From Cylicocyclus nassatus (lineage: Eukaryota; Nematoda; Chromadorea; Rhabditida; Strongylidae), in contig CATQJL010000001.1 of assembly GCA_958299035.1 (NCBI GenBank), positions 83,577,071 to 83,641,070 on the forward strand: a stretch of DNA of 64,000 nucleotides, in the 5' to 3' direction. Shown here piece after piece: positions 32,877 to 44,704 of this stretch. Numbering within the stretch: the stretch's first letter is position 1; each line of letters begins with the position of its first letter. The notes below the pieces were generated by a model. It saw nothing but the letters and a program-made list of their open reading frames with translations. It was not told where the DNA came from and did no database searches. The position numbers and the translations under genes were made by a program.

Positions 32877-33595
32877 GCGCTAGCCTAAAGGCGTCAATAC
32901 GCTCCCCTATCGTCCCGCGGTAGCACTTGCGTGTCAGAGCGTGCTGGCGCTTTTAGGCTAGCGCGGAACGTGTGAGAGAAATGAAAAGTGTGGAGAGATA
33001 AAAAAAAATTTTGCGCTTCTGGGCGCTATTGAGTGAAGGCTGAAAATAACGTTAAAGGTATCTAATCAGAAGTTGCGAACACAACCACCTCCGACGACGG
33101 CAAGAGCGTAAATGGAAAAATTGCTGCGGAAGCGGTGCTGCTGCGGTGCAACATGTCACAACATGTTGGCGTGGCTAAGATGTTCTGTCAACATGATGTG
33201 GCATGTTGCAAGCATGTTTTTGCCGCGTTGCCAACATGTTACCACACATGGCTGGTATGAGAGCACACCAAGGGGGTAACAGCATTTGTGGAGGGCACGA
33301 TATACCTGGATCTGGATCATACAAGTCAGTCAAGGAGTAAAAAGATGTGAAATCGAGAAAGTCCGTCGTGTGCGAGGAAAAACAGCCTGTGTGGAAATAT
33401 GAATGGATCGATACTGACGCGCAATAGCGTCAAAATCGGTGATCGCGACTCCCGGTAATCTCCCGCCACTTTTTAACTGTCGGGATTGTCCCGAAAGTCG
33501 GGACAAAACCGGGAGTCGCGCAAGACTCCCGGTTTTCTCGCGGATTCTCATTTTGTGGGCGGATCTCCGGCGGGACTTAACTGCGAATGTCTGAG
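32877..33595. other. Right arm of the CTCAGA element; no gene
   Basis: Contains a hairpin formed by 'gcgctagcctaaaggcg' and 'gcgcttttaggctagcgc' (32,877-32,965), several CAACATGTT words (33,150-33,240) and CCGGGAGT inverted blocks leading to the right terminus. Confidence 0.4.
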
Positions 33596-34135
33596 AAGGC
33601 TGATCCCTGACGGAGGCGGTCGGTTTACTTTGCGAATTAGGTGTGCAAGCGCCGCGTTTGACCATCTCATTGGGGCTCGTACGCCCGCGACGACTCGCTT
33701 ACAAAGGCAGCCGTCATCGTCTCGGAACGATCTTTAGAGTGTATGCAGTATGCAGTCTTTCTCAGATAATGTCCTCTTCTGCTAGACATTTTTATAAATG
33801 CGAATATCCGCTTGTTGAAAGGAGTGTATTACGTTGCATGGCATTCGCAATCTTGCGGCACGATTATGTTGGTTCCACAGTGACGGTTAGAGATGGCAAT
33901 GAAACTGTAATCAGTTACGAAGACTGGATATTGTTGAGAGATCATATGCCATTTATGAGGGGGGAAGTAGCAGAGGTGGTACATATTGGATTTCATCATT
34001 GCTTTCGTCGTTAAGGTTTTTGATTACTTAATCAGAATTTTGCAGGTTGATATGTCCTGCTGTGTTGTGCAATAGGGCTGCGAACTCCGGACACATGTTC
34101 CGCGATCTGCATTGCGTTTGGCTCGTCTCAAGTAA

Positions 34136-35307
34136 TCTCCGTTGCTTCCGGAATGGTCGTGATTTGACATTTCTCATAGTGGCTCACTTTCTTCGGAGTT
34201 TTTTGCTGTAGAATGCCTGCTCAATAAACGCTTACGTTACAACTCGAGTGTTCACAGAGAACGTAGACACCGAACTTGTTCCATCAAATCGCTCTTTCAA
34301 AGTGGTGGTCTGAGCTTGCCAATCTGCAAGGATACAAATCGAGCTCGGCACCAGAGAGACGGAAATGCATAATAGCTCATTTGAAAAAAATATGAAGGCA
34401 AATCAATCTCAGTGCAACCGAATGAGGAGAAGAATCCGTTGCTCAGCGGCAGCTTAGTGAATTTTCGTGGATAAATTAGCTTAAATCTGGTACCGTATTC
34501 GACAATGCTGATTAGTCTGCTCGAAGAAAGTCAGGCTTTTTGCGAAGCCACGCCGCAAGGAACTTCGACGTGCAAGGTTTGATAAGCGCGGACGAGGTTT
34601 CTGGTGCTAACAATAAGCCAGTGAGGGGGGGGGGGACGTGAATACTTGTGTCACAGATAGATCTGCGGCGTGCTGTTGCCAAGTGAAAAGGTCGCACAAC
34701 CAGTAATCTTTTTTAGGGAATCGGCGTTAAAGGCAGTGTCCCGGCAAGATGTTTTGGGATTTCAGTACTATGCGAAAGTGACCCCCTCAGACACAGCATC
34801 GCGCAAGTACGAGGTTATAACCAGGGTAAAGCGGGGGGTGCGGCACGCCGCAAGGGGGGGTCGTAAGGGGGGGGGGGGGTAGGTAGGGGGGGGGGGGTCG
34901 TATCGACCCAAGGTCAAAAGCGGTTTCTAAGGGGAAATGACTGCAGCTAAGTTCTTAGACGTGCCACGCTCTTTCCCAACTACCTCTGACAACTCAGGTT
35001 CAATAATTGAGAGAAATACTAAATGTAGTCTTGATTTAGGTACGAGTTGTGTTTTCAATAGAATTTCTTGAAAAGGAGATTTTGCAGTGAATGGATGATG
35101 GTGTGACGACCGACGTGTGATGTGTGGGAAAGTGAAGATCTCGTCAATAGAAATGCACGATACATTTGAAGAACTTGTGTCGGGAAAGAGGAACTTACGC
35201 ATATTGTTGTTGTGGTTTTGTGTAAAATGTACCTTTAATAAAACATTTATCTGTTGTATACGCTAATATAAGGAAATGAATAATGATTTATAAAGATGTG
35301 AAGATGC
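34136..35307. repeat. 3' flank of copy 2 plus G-rich repeat
   Basis: 34,570-34,730 is a diverged copy of 8,570-8,730. An AGGCAGTG-family end (AAGGCAGTGTCCCGGCAAG) lies at 34,731. From 34,817 to 34,900 AGGGTAAAGCGGGGGGTGCG leads into long G-runs; the inverse copy is at about 42,260-42,378. A 91-codon minus-strand frame at 34,927-35,202 has no motif; it could be a distal exon of the 35.3-36.1 kb gene but is not supported. Confidence 0.45.
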
Positions 35308-36113
35308 TCAGTCTGTTTTCTCAGAAGATCCGATTGAAAAAATGTTCATCTTAGCAAGTTCTTCTTGCAAAAGCCGGTTTTTAATTTCCTCCGTGTCTTT
35401 TCGTGCATTTAGACCGTGAACCACCATGTGGCGCCTTACATGGAGCTTGGCCAACTCATATGCATCTCCTAGATGCATAGAAATCTTTAGACTGTAGAAC
35501 GTGAAATGAATCGAACCTTTTGCAATGTTTTCTCTTACTGCTTTCATGAGGCTGCCTTCTCTAGCTAGATTCGATGGCATACCCGGATCCAGCCCAAGTC
35601 CCGGTGCAGGATGCATCCATTGGAGTGCTAACTGTTGAAGTTTGACTGTTAGAATGCTAGGCCCATTACGCTGCACCCTAAAACATGCATTGATGTTGGA
35701 GCATACTTACAAGAACAGGGCCTACGTCATGATGTTGTCTAGAGATTCCGTCTTTATGTTACTCCTTTCCTCTCTAGAGAGCCTGTTAGCAGCAGAGAAA
35801 CTGCGCTCGGGGTCGGCATAGTTACGCTCGTCTCCCATCTATATTCAATAATGAAGATGCTGGCGACGAAATTCGGTAAACTCACCAAGGATGATTTTGT
35901 GTTAACCACTAAGATTCCATAGCTATTTAGTTTCAAATTCTTCATCTCCTCAGCGTTATAGCATTCTTCTCTAACACTCAATTCGATGAACTGTTCCTCA
36001 TGGGTTGTAGTAAAATGTAGAACCGACATCTCGTTGAAATGTGGATGACATGGATTTCCAGATGGAGCGGCGACAAGCCAAGGGATAAAGAACAACTTCC
36101 ACATTCCAGCACA
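35308..36113 (-). pseudogene. Multi-exon gene with hAT-dimerisation-like segment
   Basis: Minus-strand exons with GT-AG borders and matching phase: 35,886-36,113 (76 codons, FFIPWLVAAPSGNPCHPHF, HEEQFIELSVREECYNAEE), 35,711-35,838 (ERNYADPERSFSAANRL then NIKTESLDNIM) and 35,308-35,677 (QRNGPSILTVKLQQLALQWM, then a Lys/Glu-rich end, SSEKTD-stop). The middle exon resembles the conserved ERSFS...NRL...ESLDNIM block of hAT transposase C-termini. A TAG at 35,722-35,724 interrupts the frame just after that block. A further upstream exon around 36,162-36,247 is open in one frame but does not join in phase. It may be a decayed or domesticated hAT transposase; the rest is unrecognised. Confidence 0.4.
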
Positions 36114-36249
36114 CTGCAAATAACACATATAATATACGCTTTTTTAGGTGTATGAGCCCACCACTTCCAATAATGCCACAGCTACTCAACCGCTTCAAAG
36201 TGTTTGGGCTAGTCGAATCTAGAACAAATCCCTCGCGGACTATGCACCT

Positions 36250-38556
36250 GAAAATAGGGCTTCAAATTACACTAAGAAAACGGAAAATTACTTAAAATTT
36301 CCTTCAAAATTTATCGAATATATTCGAAAATCAAAAATACGGAGTTGCATTGAACATTGAATTCACACAATTCACACACAGAGATTGAAAGAATATTTTA
36401 TTGCTATCAAAGATAGAAGTCTAAGGCGGATTGATTCCGCCTTCTTCTCCAGGGATTAGGTTCTGGAGGTCGTACCGGTTCCCTTGCTCCCCATGGCCGC
36501 GTAGTAGGATATGGTAGATTGATTCGCCAAACTGCTGGATCACCGAAGTTCACTCCTTGATTCAACTCAAAACCACCCGTTCTGAATCGGGGGGCGCCTC
36601 GTCCCTCGGCTGTGGAGCATTGGAGCTGCTTTCACTCATTTCTATAATGTTGAAGTTGAAAACTTCGAAATCAATCTAGATTGGAGGCAAAAGAGAATCG
36701 TCCAACTTGTGAGCTTCGATAACAAAGGTGGAAATGTTCTCGTGTCTTGTTCTGTGCTGCCGTTTACACAGCCGATTGTGTTTGGAGAAATCTGATTTAA
36801 TTAGAGGTGCAATGCAGAAGTGAAGAGATATAGTTTCGCTGTACAAGCTGTAACTAAACTGACTGGACGACGCTATTGAAGTCCTGCAAAATTCAAGTTC
36901 AATGACACAAACTTGCAGATACCGTATGCCTACCGTAACCTACCGTACCGCTAATCAAGTATAATTATCGTAATCCGCGTGTCGAATAACCCCTATGCGC
37001 CAAGTTTCAGCGAACTCTGAGGTCTCCGAGCAGTAAACAACCTTGTATAGAGCAGTAATTTAAAACATGATTAACTTCATCTTAACGGTGAGTAAGCTAC
37101 CTCTTCTTGCACTCAATACAAAGCACTACTCCTTCTTTGTCCACCTCAGGAATCCCGCTTCAGAAGACCTCCAAACTATTGAATTAGAAGCCAACCAAAA
37201 TCGCTTTTAGCTTTTGATCGCTGTGCTTTCACCAAGAATTACTCAGAGCTAAGAAGACGAATCAGGCTCAAAACATCCCTATGGAATCTACGAGGTTTAG
37301 GCTATTGATTCATATAAATATTGTCCGCTAAAAATGTTTTTTTGATATAGTTAATGGCCTGCGGCACCCCCCCCTCAAAACCTGCGGCTGCCGCAGGTTT
37401 TGAGGGGGGGTGCCGCAGGCCATTAACTTACCTTCAAAATGTTCAAACAGCTGCCTTTTTCATGTCAACCTGTAGATCCATCCTTCCTCTCTTCGTAGTA
37501 GCATTTGCCCTCCCCCAAGCGCGCCCTCTTAGTAGAGATACGGTGGGTTTTCTGAACCCTACTCACCGAAGCACCTAGTCCGACAACCTCCGAAAATATT
37601 GGTGTACGGTAGGAGTCGAAAAATTGCCGTCGCACCAACGGCGGGAGCCAGGACAGTTTGAAATGCCCATTTCAAAATCCACTCGTCCTGCTCATTTTGA
37701 TTGTTCTTTTGTTTCTTTTGTTTCTTTTGTTCTTTTGTTCTTTTGCAAAGTGCTTTTCAAAATGCATTTTGGCGTTTTCGCCGTTCTGAACTCTTCTCAA
37801 AGCACCCTCAGCTCATGAACACTTTTCGTGAATGTATTATATGTACTATCTACAAAAATTTTCCATGTACTTTTGCCAACAAAAGTTTACTTCTCGGAAA
37901 ACTCATTCTAACTTTTTTGACTCTCGAATGTCATTCGACGCGTAGAAAAACGTTCAAGAACGAAATTCTCGCAGGTGAGCCTTTCCGCGATGTAAACCGT
38001 GTACTACTCCATAGTTTGGTGACTCATGTAATAGTTTCGGTCATTTCCCGTTCTGCACTTTTCTTGCAAATGACTGCGCATCGTCTGACTCGAGAGATGC
38101 GCATATCTGTGCTCTTTTTATTTGACCAACCGTCTGGTGCTACTCATTTCGTCCCGTTTTCCTTTTTATCTTTAGTAGCGTCTTAAAAGCCTACTTCTTC
38201 ATGCTTTATTCCCTTATCGTTGTTATTTGAGGTATCTCTTTTCTTATCGATCATTTTGCGATCGTTTCGAACGGCTTAGACCAATATGACGAGAAAAGGC
38301 GGCAATGTGCCAAAAAATGATAGCAATATGCCAAAAGGCGATGGCAGATGTCGATGTGTTTTAGCTTGATAAATGTGATTGGGTTGTTCATCAATGATAG
38401 CTTCTACGTAGAATATAATTTGAGAGAGATCCGAAGTGAGTGCTTCAGCGTTAAAAATTCAAGGCTTGTAATATACACCTGCGTTTGTTCCAAATTTGAT
38501 TGATTTTAAATTAGCTGCTCGGATTCTACTGCAGTTTTTTTTCACAATCTCCGCAG
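36250..38556. other. No supported gene; palindrome and microsatellite
   Basis: A stray TACCGTA block lies near 36,920. A CTTTTGTTT microsatellite runs 37,702-37,746. Several open frames (37,354-37,578; 37,701-38,186) translate low-complexity or repeat DNA. Upstream exons of the 38.6-kb gene may be present but were not found. Confidence 0.35.
37350..37427. repeat. Perfect 78-bp palindrome with C/G run
   Basis: 'gttaatggcctgcggcaccc' to 'cattaac' reads as an inverted repeat with its centre at about 37,388 between CTGCGG and CCGCAG. No loop. Origin unknown. Confidence 0.8.
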
Positions 38557-41205
38557 TTTGTTTTTCCGTCTTATCAAAGTGTTCCAGACCTCAGAACTCG
38601 TCCAGAACAAGACCCCACTTCGACAGAAGCTGCTGGTCCATCCGATCTTCCCTCTAGCAGTTCGACTGTTCCTGCGGCTGCTAGCCCTTCCTGCCTTCCA
38701 CCTAGTGGTGTTTGGCACTCTTGTAAGTTTTCTTACTCTCTCCATTCCGTGAGAACATTAGGGGACTATCGAACGTGTGCTTCTTTTGCAAATCACAGGT
38801 GGATGTCGGTCGCAAATATGGACCGATTCGAGAAGAAGTTGAGATGTTACTATGCCGTATATCGCTTGAGAATGAAAAAGGCACGGAAAAGTGAGTGCTT
38901 ATTTGAGTTTTTATTAAAGCTCGTGTATTGAGTATTACTTGGATATATCTTGAGAAATTATAGTTTGGACACATTTGATATTCATTGCTTCTGCAGGCTT
39001 TGCGACCTTGTCATGAAAGGAAAAATTAGTGGCACTGTGCTGGCACGATCACTTAACACATTCCCAGATTCGTTCTGGCAGCTGAAATTCCGCGGACTAC
39101 TGAAGGTAAGCTTTCATTTTATTAGTTCGTTTTTCTGATGGTTAATATTGCAAAGTGCTGGATCTAAAAGTGGCCTTCCAAGGGGAAGCCTCCCTCCCCC
39201 CGGATGGGTTGCGAAACTTTGAAAATGTTTATACAATTTGAGAGATGGCGAAAGCGACTTGTTCGCTTGGTAAAAATCAAATTGTTCTGATTATGATTCA
39301 AAGTGTTCAGTTAGACTGATAATCTTTTTTGGAATTGATGACAGCCGGTGAAACTTTCTTTACCGTACCCTTTTTTTCGAGATTTCAGGACTGAACTGTT
39401 CCGAAAAACGTGATGTGTTTCCCAAAGTATTTTTACGGTGGACGTATCATGTATTTGATGAAAATTCTGTCACGTTGCCCCGATAATGTCTTTGACCGCC
39501 ACCGCTGGCAGATCAGGTGTAGCTTGTGTGTTATTTTGCAAATTACAGAGCGCAATGAAATTCAACGATCACGACACGACTCTTGCTGCTTTGACCATCA
39601 TTGATAAATGTCTTGTCGACGCAAAACCGATCAGAAAGAGGATCTACAGAAAGTTACAGCAGAGGAGGCGTGGCATTAAGACCGATGCATCGATGAGGTT
39701 TGTTTGAGTTTTTGCGCTGGCTTCTACTACTTCCCCATTTTCAACTTTCGCGCATGTTGTAGAGTGTGCTTGATCGTCGGCGTGTGCAAATCGCCAATCG
39801 ACATCTCGACTCATGTGCTACCTTTGGTGATTGGTTAGAAGGGAAATTGAATGTGTACGATTGTGAGGCACCTCCAGAGAAGAAACCAAGAAATGATACA
39901 CATACGAGCGGCACAGCTAAGGTTAGTTGTGGGAAGTCTTACGAGAACTTCGAATACATTGTGCGCATTCAGGAACATGACGCTTGGATGTGGCGTTGCT
40001 TGTTCTCGCCTTGGATGGCAGTGCGTGCAGCAGCTGCTAAAATCATAGTTGCCGTAGTTGCACAACCGGTAGGACATCCTTTGTACTGCACCAATGGTTA
40101 TCTTACTTTCTTCAGGGTCACTTGGGCGCTGCTGTGTCAGTGATTTTACGAGGCCTCCCTCTTGCATCAGTCGCACCTGAGGCAATGACGGATCATTTCT
40201 TCCGTGCTGCGCATGTCATAATGAGCGGTGGTCCGGGCATCAAAGCTCGGCTCTACTCGGAGGGGCTTCATGTCTGGTTGATAAAAGTCATCTTCAAGGT
40301 GACTATCTTTCGATATTCTAAATATGTGGTGTTCGAAAATGCTCTTGTTGGTCTCAGGAATGCAAAAGGATGCATGAAGAGGAACAGCAAGAAACAAGCA
40401 TGGACCATTCCTTCGGAACCCTTCTACGTATCGTTTATTCGTTGACCGTAACGACTGCTGACGCGCGGCGACCGCTGCGCGTGCATGATGTTTTCGTAGA
40501 AAAGATGAATAGAAAGAAAACAGAGGATTCTTCTCATCTTTATAATGTAGAAAAGAAACAAAGAATTCTTCTCATCTTAAGCCACGGTCCAACTTGTCAC
40601 TTTTTCGCAAGTTTAGAAGGCACGCGTCGCAGTCGCCACGCGGTCGGCAGTCCGTACGGTCAACGAATGAACGATAGCTATGTTGGTATAAGCTCTTCTC
40701 CCGCGTCTGTTCCGCCTTCTCTTTCCACCCATCAGACTGATCATTGCAGAACTGCTTTGTTTGCTGCTGACAGGAAGTGGCATAGAATCTCTGAAGTTGA
40801 AGGCAGCTAGAGATCACATCTTGGTACCACTGCTGCAGTTGGATTCTCATGCAAATCAGATGTACATTAGTGATGTAAGTAGTCATCTCTTTTTTTTATT
40901 TGTTTCGATTTTGGATTTTTTCTAGCTTCATTTTATGCATTCCTATTACAGAACTTGCGCTTTGACGTTGGTATCCCTAGCGACTACTTCGAAATCCACT
41001 ATGCGTCCAAAAATCATTTGAAGTGACGCCCAAAAAAGTAGGAAAGACTACGCTGAGAAGTAAATATGCAGCTGTTGTGGATGAGGTATCACGTTTCTTT
41101 TGTATTTCTGTTACATCCGATGTCAAATGCTTGGCTTCAGGCAAGAAAAGAGCGGCGAACAACAGGGAAAGTAACTAACAGGCTGTACAAATCGTGGACC
41201 CTGTG
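38557..41205 (+). CDS. Multi-exon gene for a helical protein, family not identified
   Basis: Phase-consistent GT-AG exons: 38,557-38,722 (PLRQKLLVHPIFPLAVRLFL), 38,799-38,890 (GRKYGPIREEVEMLLCRISL), 38,997-39,105 (LCDLVMKGKISGTVLARSLN), 39,549-39,697 (FNDHDTTLAALTIIDKCLVD), 39,765-40,068 (FGDWLEGKLNVYDCEAPPEK; DAWMWRCLFSPWMAVRAAAA), 40,116-40,298 (GAAVSVILRGLPLASVAPEA), 40,358-40,427, 40,750-40,874 (LLCLLLTGSGIESLKLKAAR) and 40,952-40,967 joined to about 41,023-41,085 (TPKKVGKTTLRSKYAAVVDE). A last exon from 41,141 ends NRLYKSWTL-stop at 41,205. The repeated amphipathic helices suggest a HEAT/ARM-like scaffold such as those in very large ubiquitin ligases; that is a guess. The frame is clean over about 470 residues, so this is probably a functioning host gene whose 5' exons lie upstream. 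Confidence 0.55.
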
Positions 41206-42658
41206 AAGATCACACCATCTCAGGTGGCATTCCCTTATCTACCCCGCAGGAAGACCTCATTTCCGCGGTTTGCGATTGATGTTCCCTTTAGATATTGGGA
41301 AGCCTAGAATAACTTGCAGAAGCGATCACTTATTGTGAAAGGCATCGTCGCTGTGCAGATTCTTCTTCCTTCCTTCCTTCACTCTCAGGTGGCTGCAGGC
41401 GTCTAATTTCAATGAGCGAAGTCATTCGTTGCCTATGTGATCTCAACTCACTGAGGAGCAGAAGCAGCAACAGTATCAAGAATTGCAAAAGGTTAGTGAA
41501 TATGCTCTTTTTTCCTTCAGTTCGCTTTTACTCTGTTTTCGAACAAAAGCCCCTAGTTTCGTTTTCTAGGAGTTTATAGCTTTTGGGTGCGTACTTTTTG
41601 CTATCTTGTATGAGATTATGTTTCTTTTTGTAGATCTATGAAGTGTGATGGGCTTGGCTTAGCGCTGTGCTACCAGACTCATCCGATCTGAAACAAATGA
41701 GTGACTGGGGCAAGAGTTCATTGCATGCAGATCATCTTGCATCTCCGTTGTGATGGTTGGCATTGATTAGTCGTGTCGGAAAACTCTCACAACCGAAATG
41801 CAGGATGATCTCATTCAATAAACTCGTGCAAGTTGTTTTGCTGGGTAAATCGCGAGGCGATGGAATCGCTTGATGTATGCCTAGCCCAAACGTAGCAAAC
41901 AACGTCAGGAAATTTACATTTCCATTGCTCTTTTCATCAAAAGCTGTACAAAAAGCGAGACGAAGTAGCATCAGTCTGAGATCATTTCAGGCCAATCGTT
42001 GCGGGACAATTGTGGATGAAGACGAGTTGACTGGTGCAAATGATGATTTCCTGATGATTTTCTTTCTGATTTATTTTTTATGATTTTCTAAATAAAGATT
42101 TATAGAAAGTCGGTGTAATGATTTTGCACGTTCAGCGTGCGCATCCGTGCGCGCCAACCAATCACCGTATCGAAGATATCGCTCTGCGGGTTCTGAAAAC
42201 GAGGGTTTGGCCTGGAACGGCAAAAACATGGAGGTCGAAATTCTGGGTGGACGGTGCCTTCAAGAGCGAGAGGGGGGGGGGGTAGGAATGGGGGGGGGGG
42301 TCGTGCCGAGGTCCGGCCCAAGGGGGGGGTCGTACTCCGGGGGTCGCGTGCCGCACCCCCCGCTTTACCCTGGTCATACTGTTGTGTACGCTCTGCCGTG
42401 GACACATATGGAGCAACTTCAAAGATTCTAAGACTTCTTGTATTTTTCAGAATTTTACACAAAAAATGTGGCAGAAATTATCCGCCAACCCAATACATTC
42501 TCTTTTATACACCGTTTCATGATGTGAACTGAGATGTGTAAAGTTTATGTGTGCTAGGCCGCCAGAAATATTCAAAGGTATTTCGATAAATCATGATAAA
42601 GCACTGTTGAAATGTAAAATATTTGATGCGATTTTACCGAAGAATTTACCTCGTCAAT
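41206..42658. repeat. Intergenic DNA with a G-rich repeat
   Basis: No coding exon supported. 42,140-42,420 holds G8-G10 runs and CGTGCCGCACCCCCCGCTTT, the inverse copy of 34,817-34,900. 'cttccttccttcc' lies near 41,370. The overlapping 86-120-codon frames are translations of the G/C-rich repeat. Confidence 0.4.
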
Positions 42659-43378
42659 CAGGGCCCAGCACAGCTGGCACCTGGTCAAGCTGGATATCGT
42701 TTTTAGGGCGGAAAGCAAAGGGGATATAGTTTCTACAGGGGCCGAGGCGGAGAACTGCCGCAAAAATGCCGCCGGTATGCCACCGGCATGCCATTGGCAA
42801 GCTGTCCATCAACAAACAAAGGCGTTGTTTTCAGCCAAAACGCAATAGTATGACACCAAATTTGGTGTGTGCATGTGCGTTGGTGGACCGGAACTACGGG
42901 CCAAAAATTTATGAAAACTTATGTGAATGAAAGCTGTGCCGAACTTTTTTCTGAATTAGCTGGCACCGTGCCAGCTGGGTGCCAGCTGAGCTGGCACCGA
43001 CACTTTGCTCACATAAGTTTTCATACTTTTTTACATAAAATGTATCTACACTGTAAAAGATTACATACGGAGAAGAAACAGTTTCATAATGTTCTCTTTT
43101 CGTTTTATAGCAATTTGAAAACCACTCGGTCCGCTCCGCAGTCGAAAAATCGGCTTCTGCTTCTCAAGATGTGATTCGACCACTTAAAAAGCTCAGAAAG
43201 CTGTGAAAAGTTCTTTCATGAAATCAGGAATGCATGAAAACACTACTACATTTTTTACATAATATAAAAATGATGACGGGTTTTCAAAATAGGTCAAAAG
43301 GGACTTCGTACGAAATTTTCAATATCAAACGGGACTTCGTTTTGAAATTTTCCTAGTGCCAGTTCGTGCCGAGCCCTG
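42659..43378. mobile_element. hAT-type non-autonomous element D, 8-bp duplication
   Basis: Ends CAGGGCCCAGCACAG and CGTGCCGAGCCCTG. TCGTCAAT is duplicated exactly at 42,651-42,658 and 43,379-43,386. Internal family landmarks include 'aggtcaaaagggacttcg' near the right end and 'aaaacttatgtgaatg'. The middle has a GGCACCGTGCCAGCTGGGTG hairpin. Confidence 0.8.
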
Positions 43379-43386
43379 TCGTCAAT

Positions 43387-44704
43387 TCCCGAGACCAAAT
43401 CTTACAACCCACAATCTGTGACCAACCAAATAACCAAGATGCTTGCGTTTAACTTTGCTCTGAGAACGGGCGGCTATGAGCGCAACTGCAGAATACTAGA
43501 GCAATCGTACAACCTCTCAAGTGCAAACCATCCAGGTTTACAGTTGATTTGCTATAACCTTGTGTTATCTGTGATGATATATTCGCTCAGCTCTCCAGAG
43601 TGAAAATTTCTAGAAGGTGCTGCGTGATTGATTCAAAAGAAAAACAAGACTGGGCACGCAGCGAGATACAGTCAATGTCAATTAAGTACTCCCTTTCGCA
43701 TAGCAACTACGCATGCGCAAGCAAGGGCCCTGCGCGAACCTCCAGTCAATGATGCCCATTTGAATGTCCGAGTCATACGCACGTGAACGTGGCACGAAGC
43801 AACACGTGACTGACACTAATTGTAGAGATGTTTTGAATCCGCAGCTTGCGAAAAAGATTCGAGACCGTGATGAATTTATTTCAGCTAAGAAAATGAACTT
43901 TGTGGTATGCGCACAAAAATGCAGAGCTTTGGAAAGATTACACAGTCAAACAGGACAAATTTGAGAATGTTCATCACATATTTACAAATCTTTCTTTCAA
44001 GAACGCATACAAGTCCAAGAAATTAGATGTCTGATACAAGGGCGGCCCCTGATCAAACAATCTCTTCTTTGCCTAAGAAATAGTTGACCCGGAATGAAAA
44101 GCTGCTTGGAATGGCTTTTGAAGTGAAGTCTGGAAATTAGTTGTTCGTTTTTATGACGCACCAAAGTAACTTACTCTCGCATGTTTTTGATTGACCACAT
44201 GAACATGTAGAGGAAAAGTTCCATTTCACATATAGTTCAAATCTATCTCCGTTCTCTACTTACTGTCGACTTCGGCATGTACACATAGATTATGCCGGAA
44301 TTCAAGTACAGTAAGTAGTGACGATATTCGGTTGTGAAAGGTGCTCGGCGGATTATGGTGAGTCCGACGCTTAAGCTTTTTTCTTCAAACAATATCATTA
44401 ATCTAAGCTATTGAATCCGTATTTTGGACAATCTCAATATGTGTTTATTGGGTGTTTTTCATGTAGAAAAAGAGAGTCCAGCTTGCACTAGTAAGTTCAC
44501 TGTTTAAGGACATTCAAGCAAATCTCTACCTTTGAATATCTGGCTTTCTTTGGCATTTTGTTCTCTTGAGTCAAACACTGCATTCAAACGTAACCTCAGG
44601 AGTTAGAACTAAGGATAAAATGTTAAATTAGTACTTTTTCAGCACAATTGGGGAAGATTGTCTGAAGGCAGCGTCAGGGTAGATTTGGACATTCCCGGCT
44701 ACTA
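43387..44704. other. No supported gene
   Basis: Short frames only (43,418-43,603; 43,764-43,964). No repeat family member was recognised apart from a weak AGGCAGCGTCAGGG end near 44,665. Confidence 0.3.

Larger units (their letters stand above)
29891..33595. mobile_element. CTCAGA-family TIR element containing a host-like gene
   Basis: Left end CTCAGACATTCGCAGTTAAG and right end CTTAACTGCGAATGTCTGAG are perfect complements over about 29 bp, and further inverted blocks ('aaaaccgggactcccg', 'gagaaaaccggga') lie inside. AA flanks both ends. It contains the minus-strand gene at 30,826-31,644, an ACAAGGGAA element and hAT copy B. Treating it as one unit rests on the matching ends and AA duplication; two independent elements remain possible. 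Confidence 0.55.
27657..34135 (+). pseudogene. KCTD/T1 BTB-domain gene, copy 2, heavily interrupted
   Basis: Exons: 27,657-27,702 (possible first); T1 exon ending 27,876 (KINVGGTVFETTVSTLTR); 27,928-28,008, where one missing base shifts VLST...VADRWRNQEELFVDRNP out of frame; 28,063-28,146 (ILDYLRDGENVTLPEGNEAR, LRKEAD); and 28,196-28,343 (FYNLSGLASMCVP, an extra insert relative to copy 1, IQWRESAMQKYWKYG), cut by an inverted-repeat element. The C-terminal exons at 33,766-33,975 (YVGSTVTV, SYEDWILLRDHMPFMRGEVAE) and 34,046-34,135 (VDMSCCVVQ, TAG at 34,073-34,075 where others have Trp, SALRLARLK) have compatible phase and probably belong to this copy, about 5.4 kb of insertions away. That linkage is inferred. 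Not functional as read. Confidence 0.65.

Noticed and set aside
38557..38752. Alternative frame of the 38.6-kb exon rich in Ser/Pro (SVPDLRTRPEQD...)
   Set aside because: Its phase runs into a stop in the next exon; the other frame joins all downstream exons without stops.
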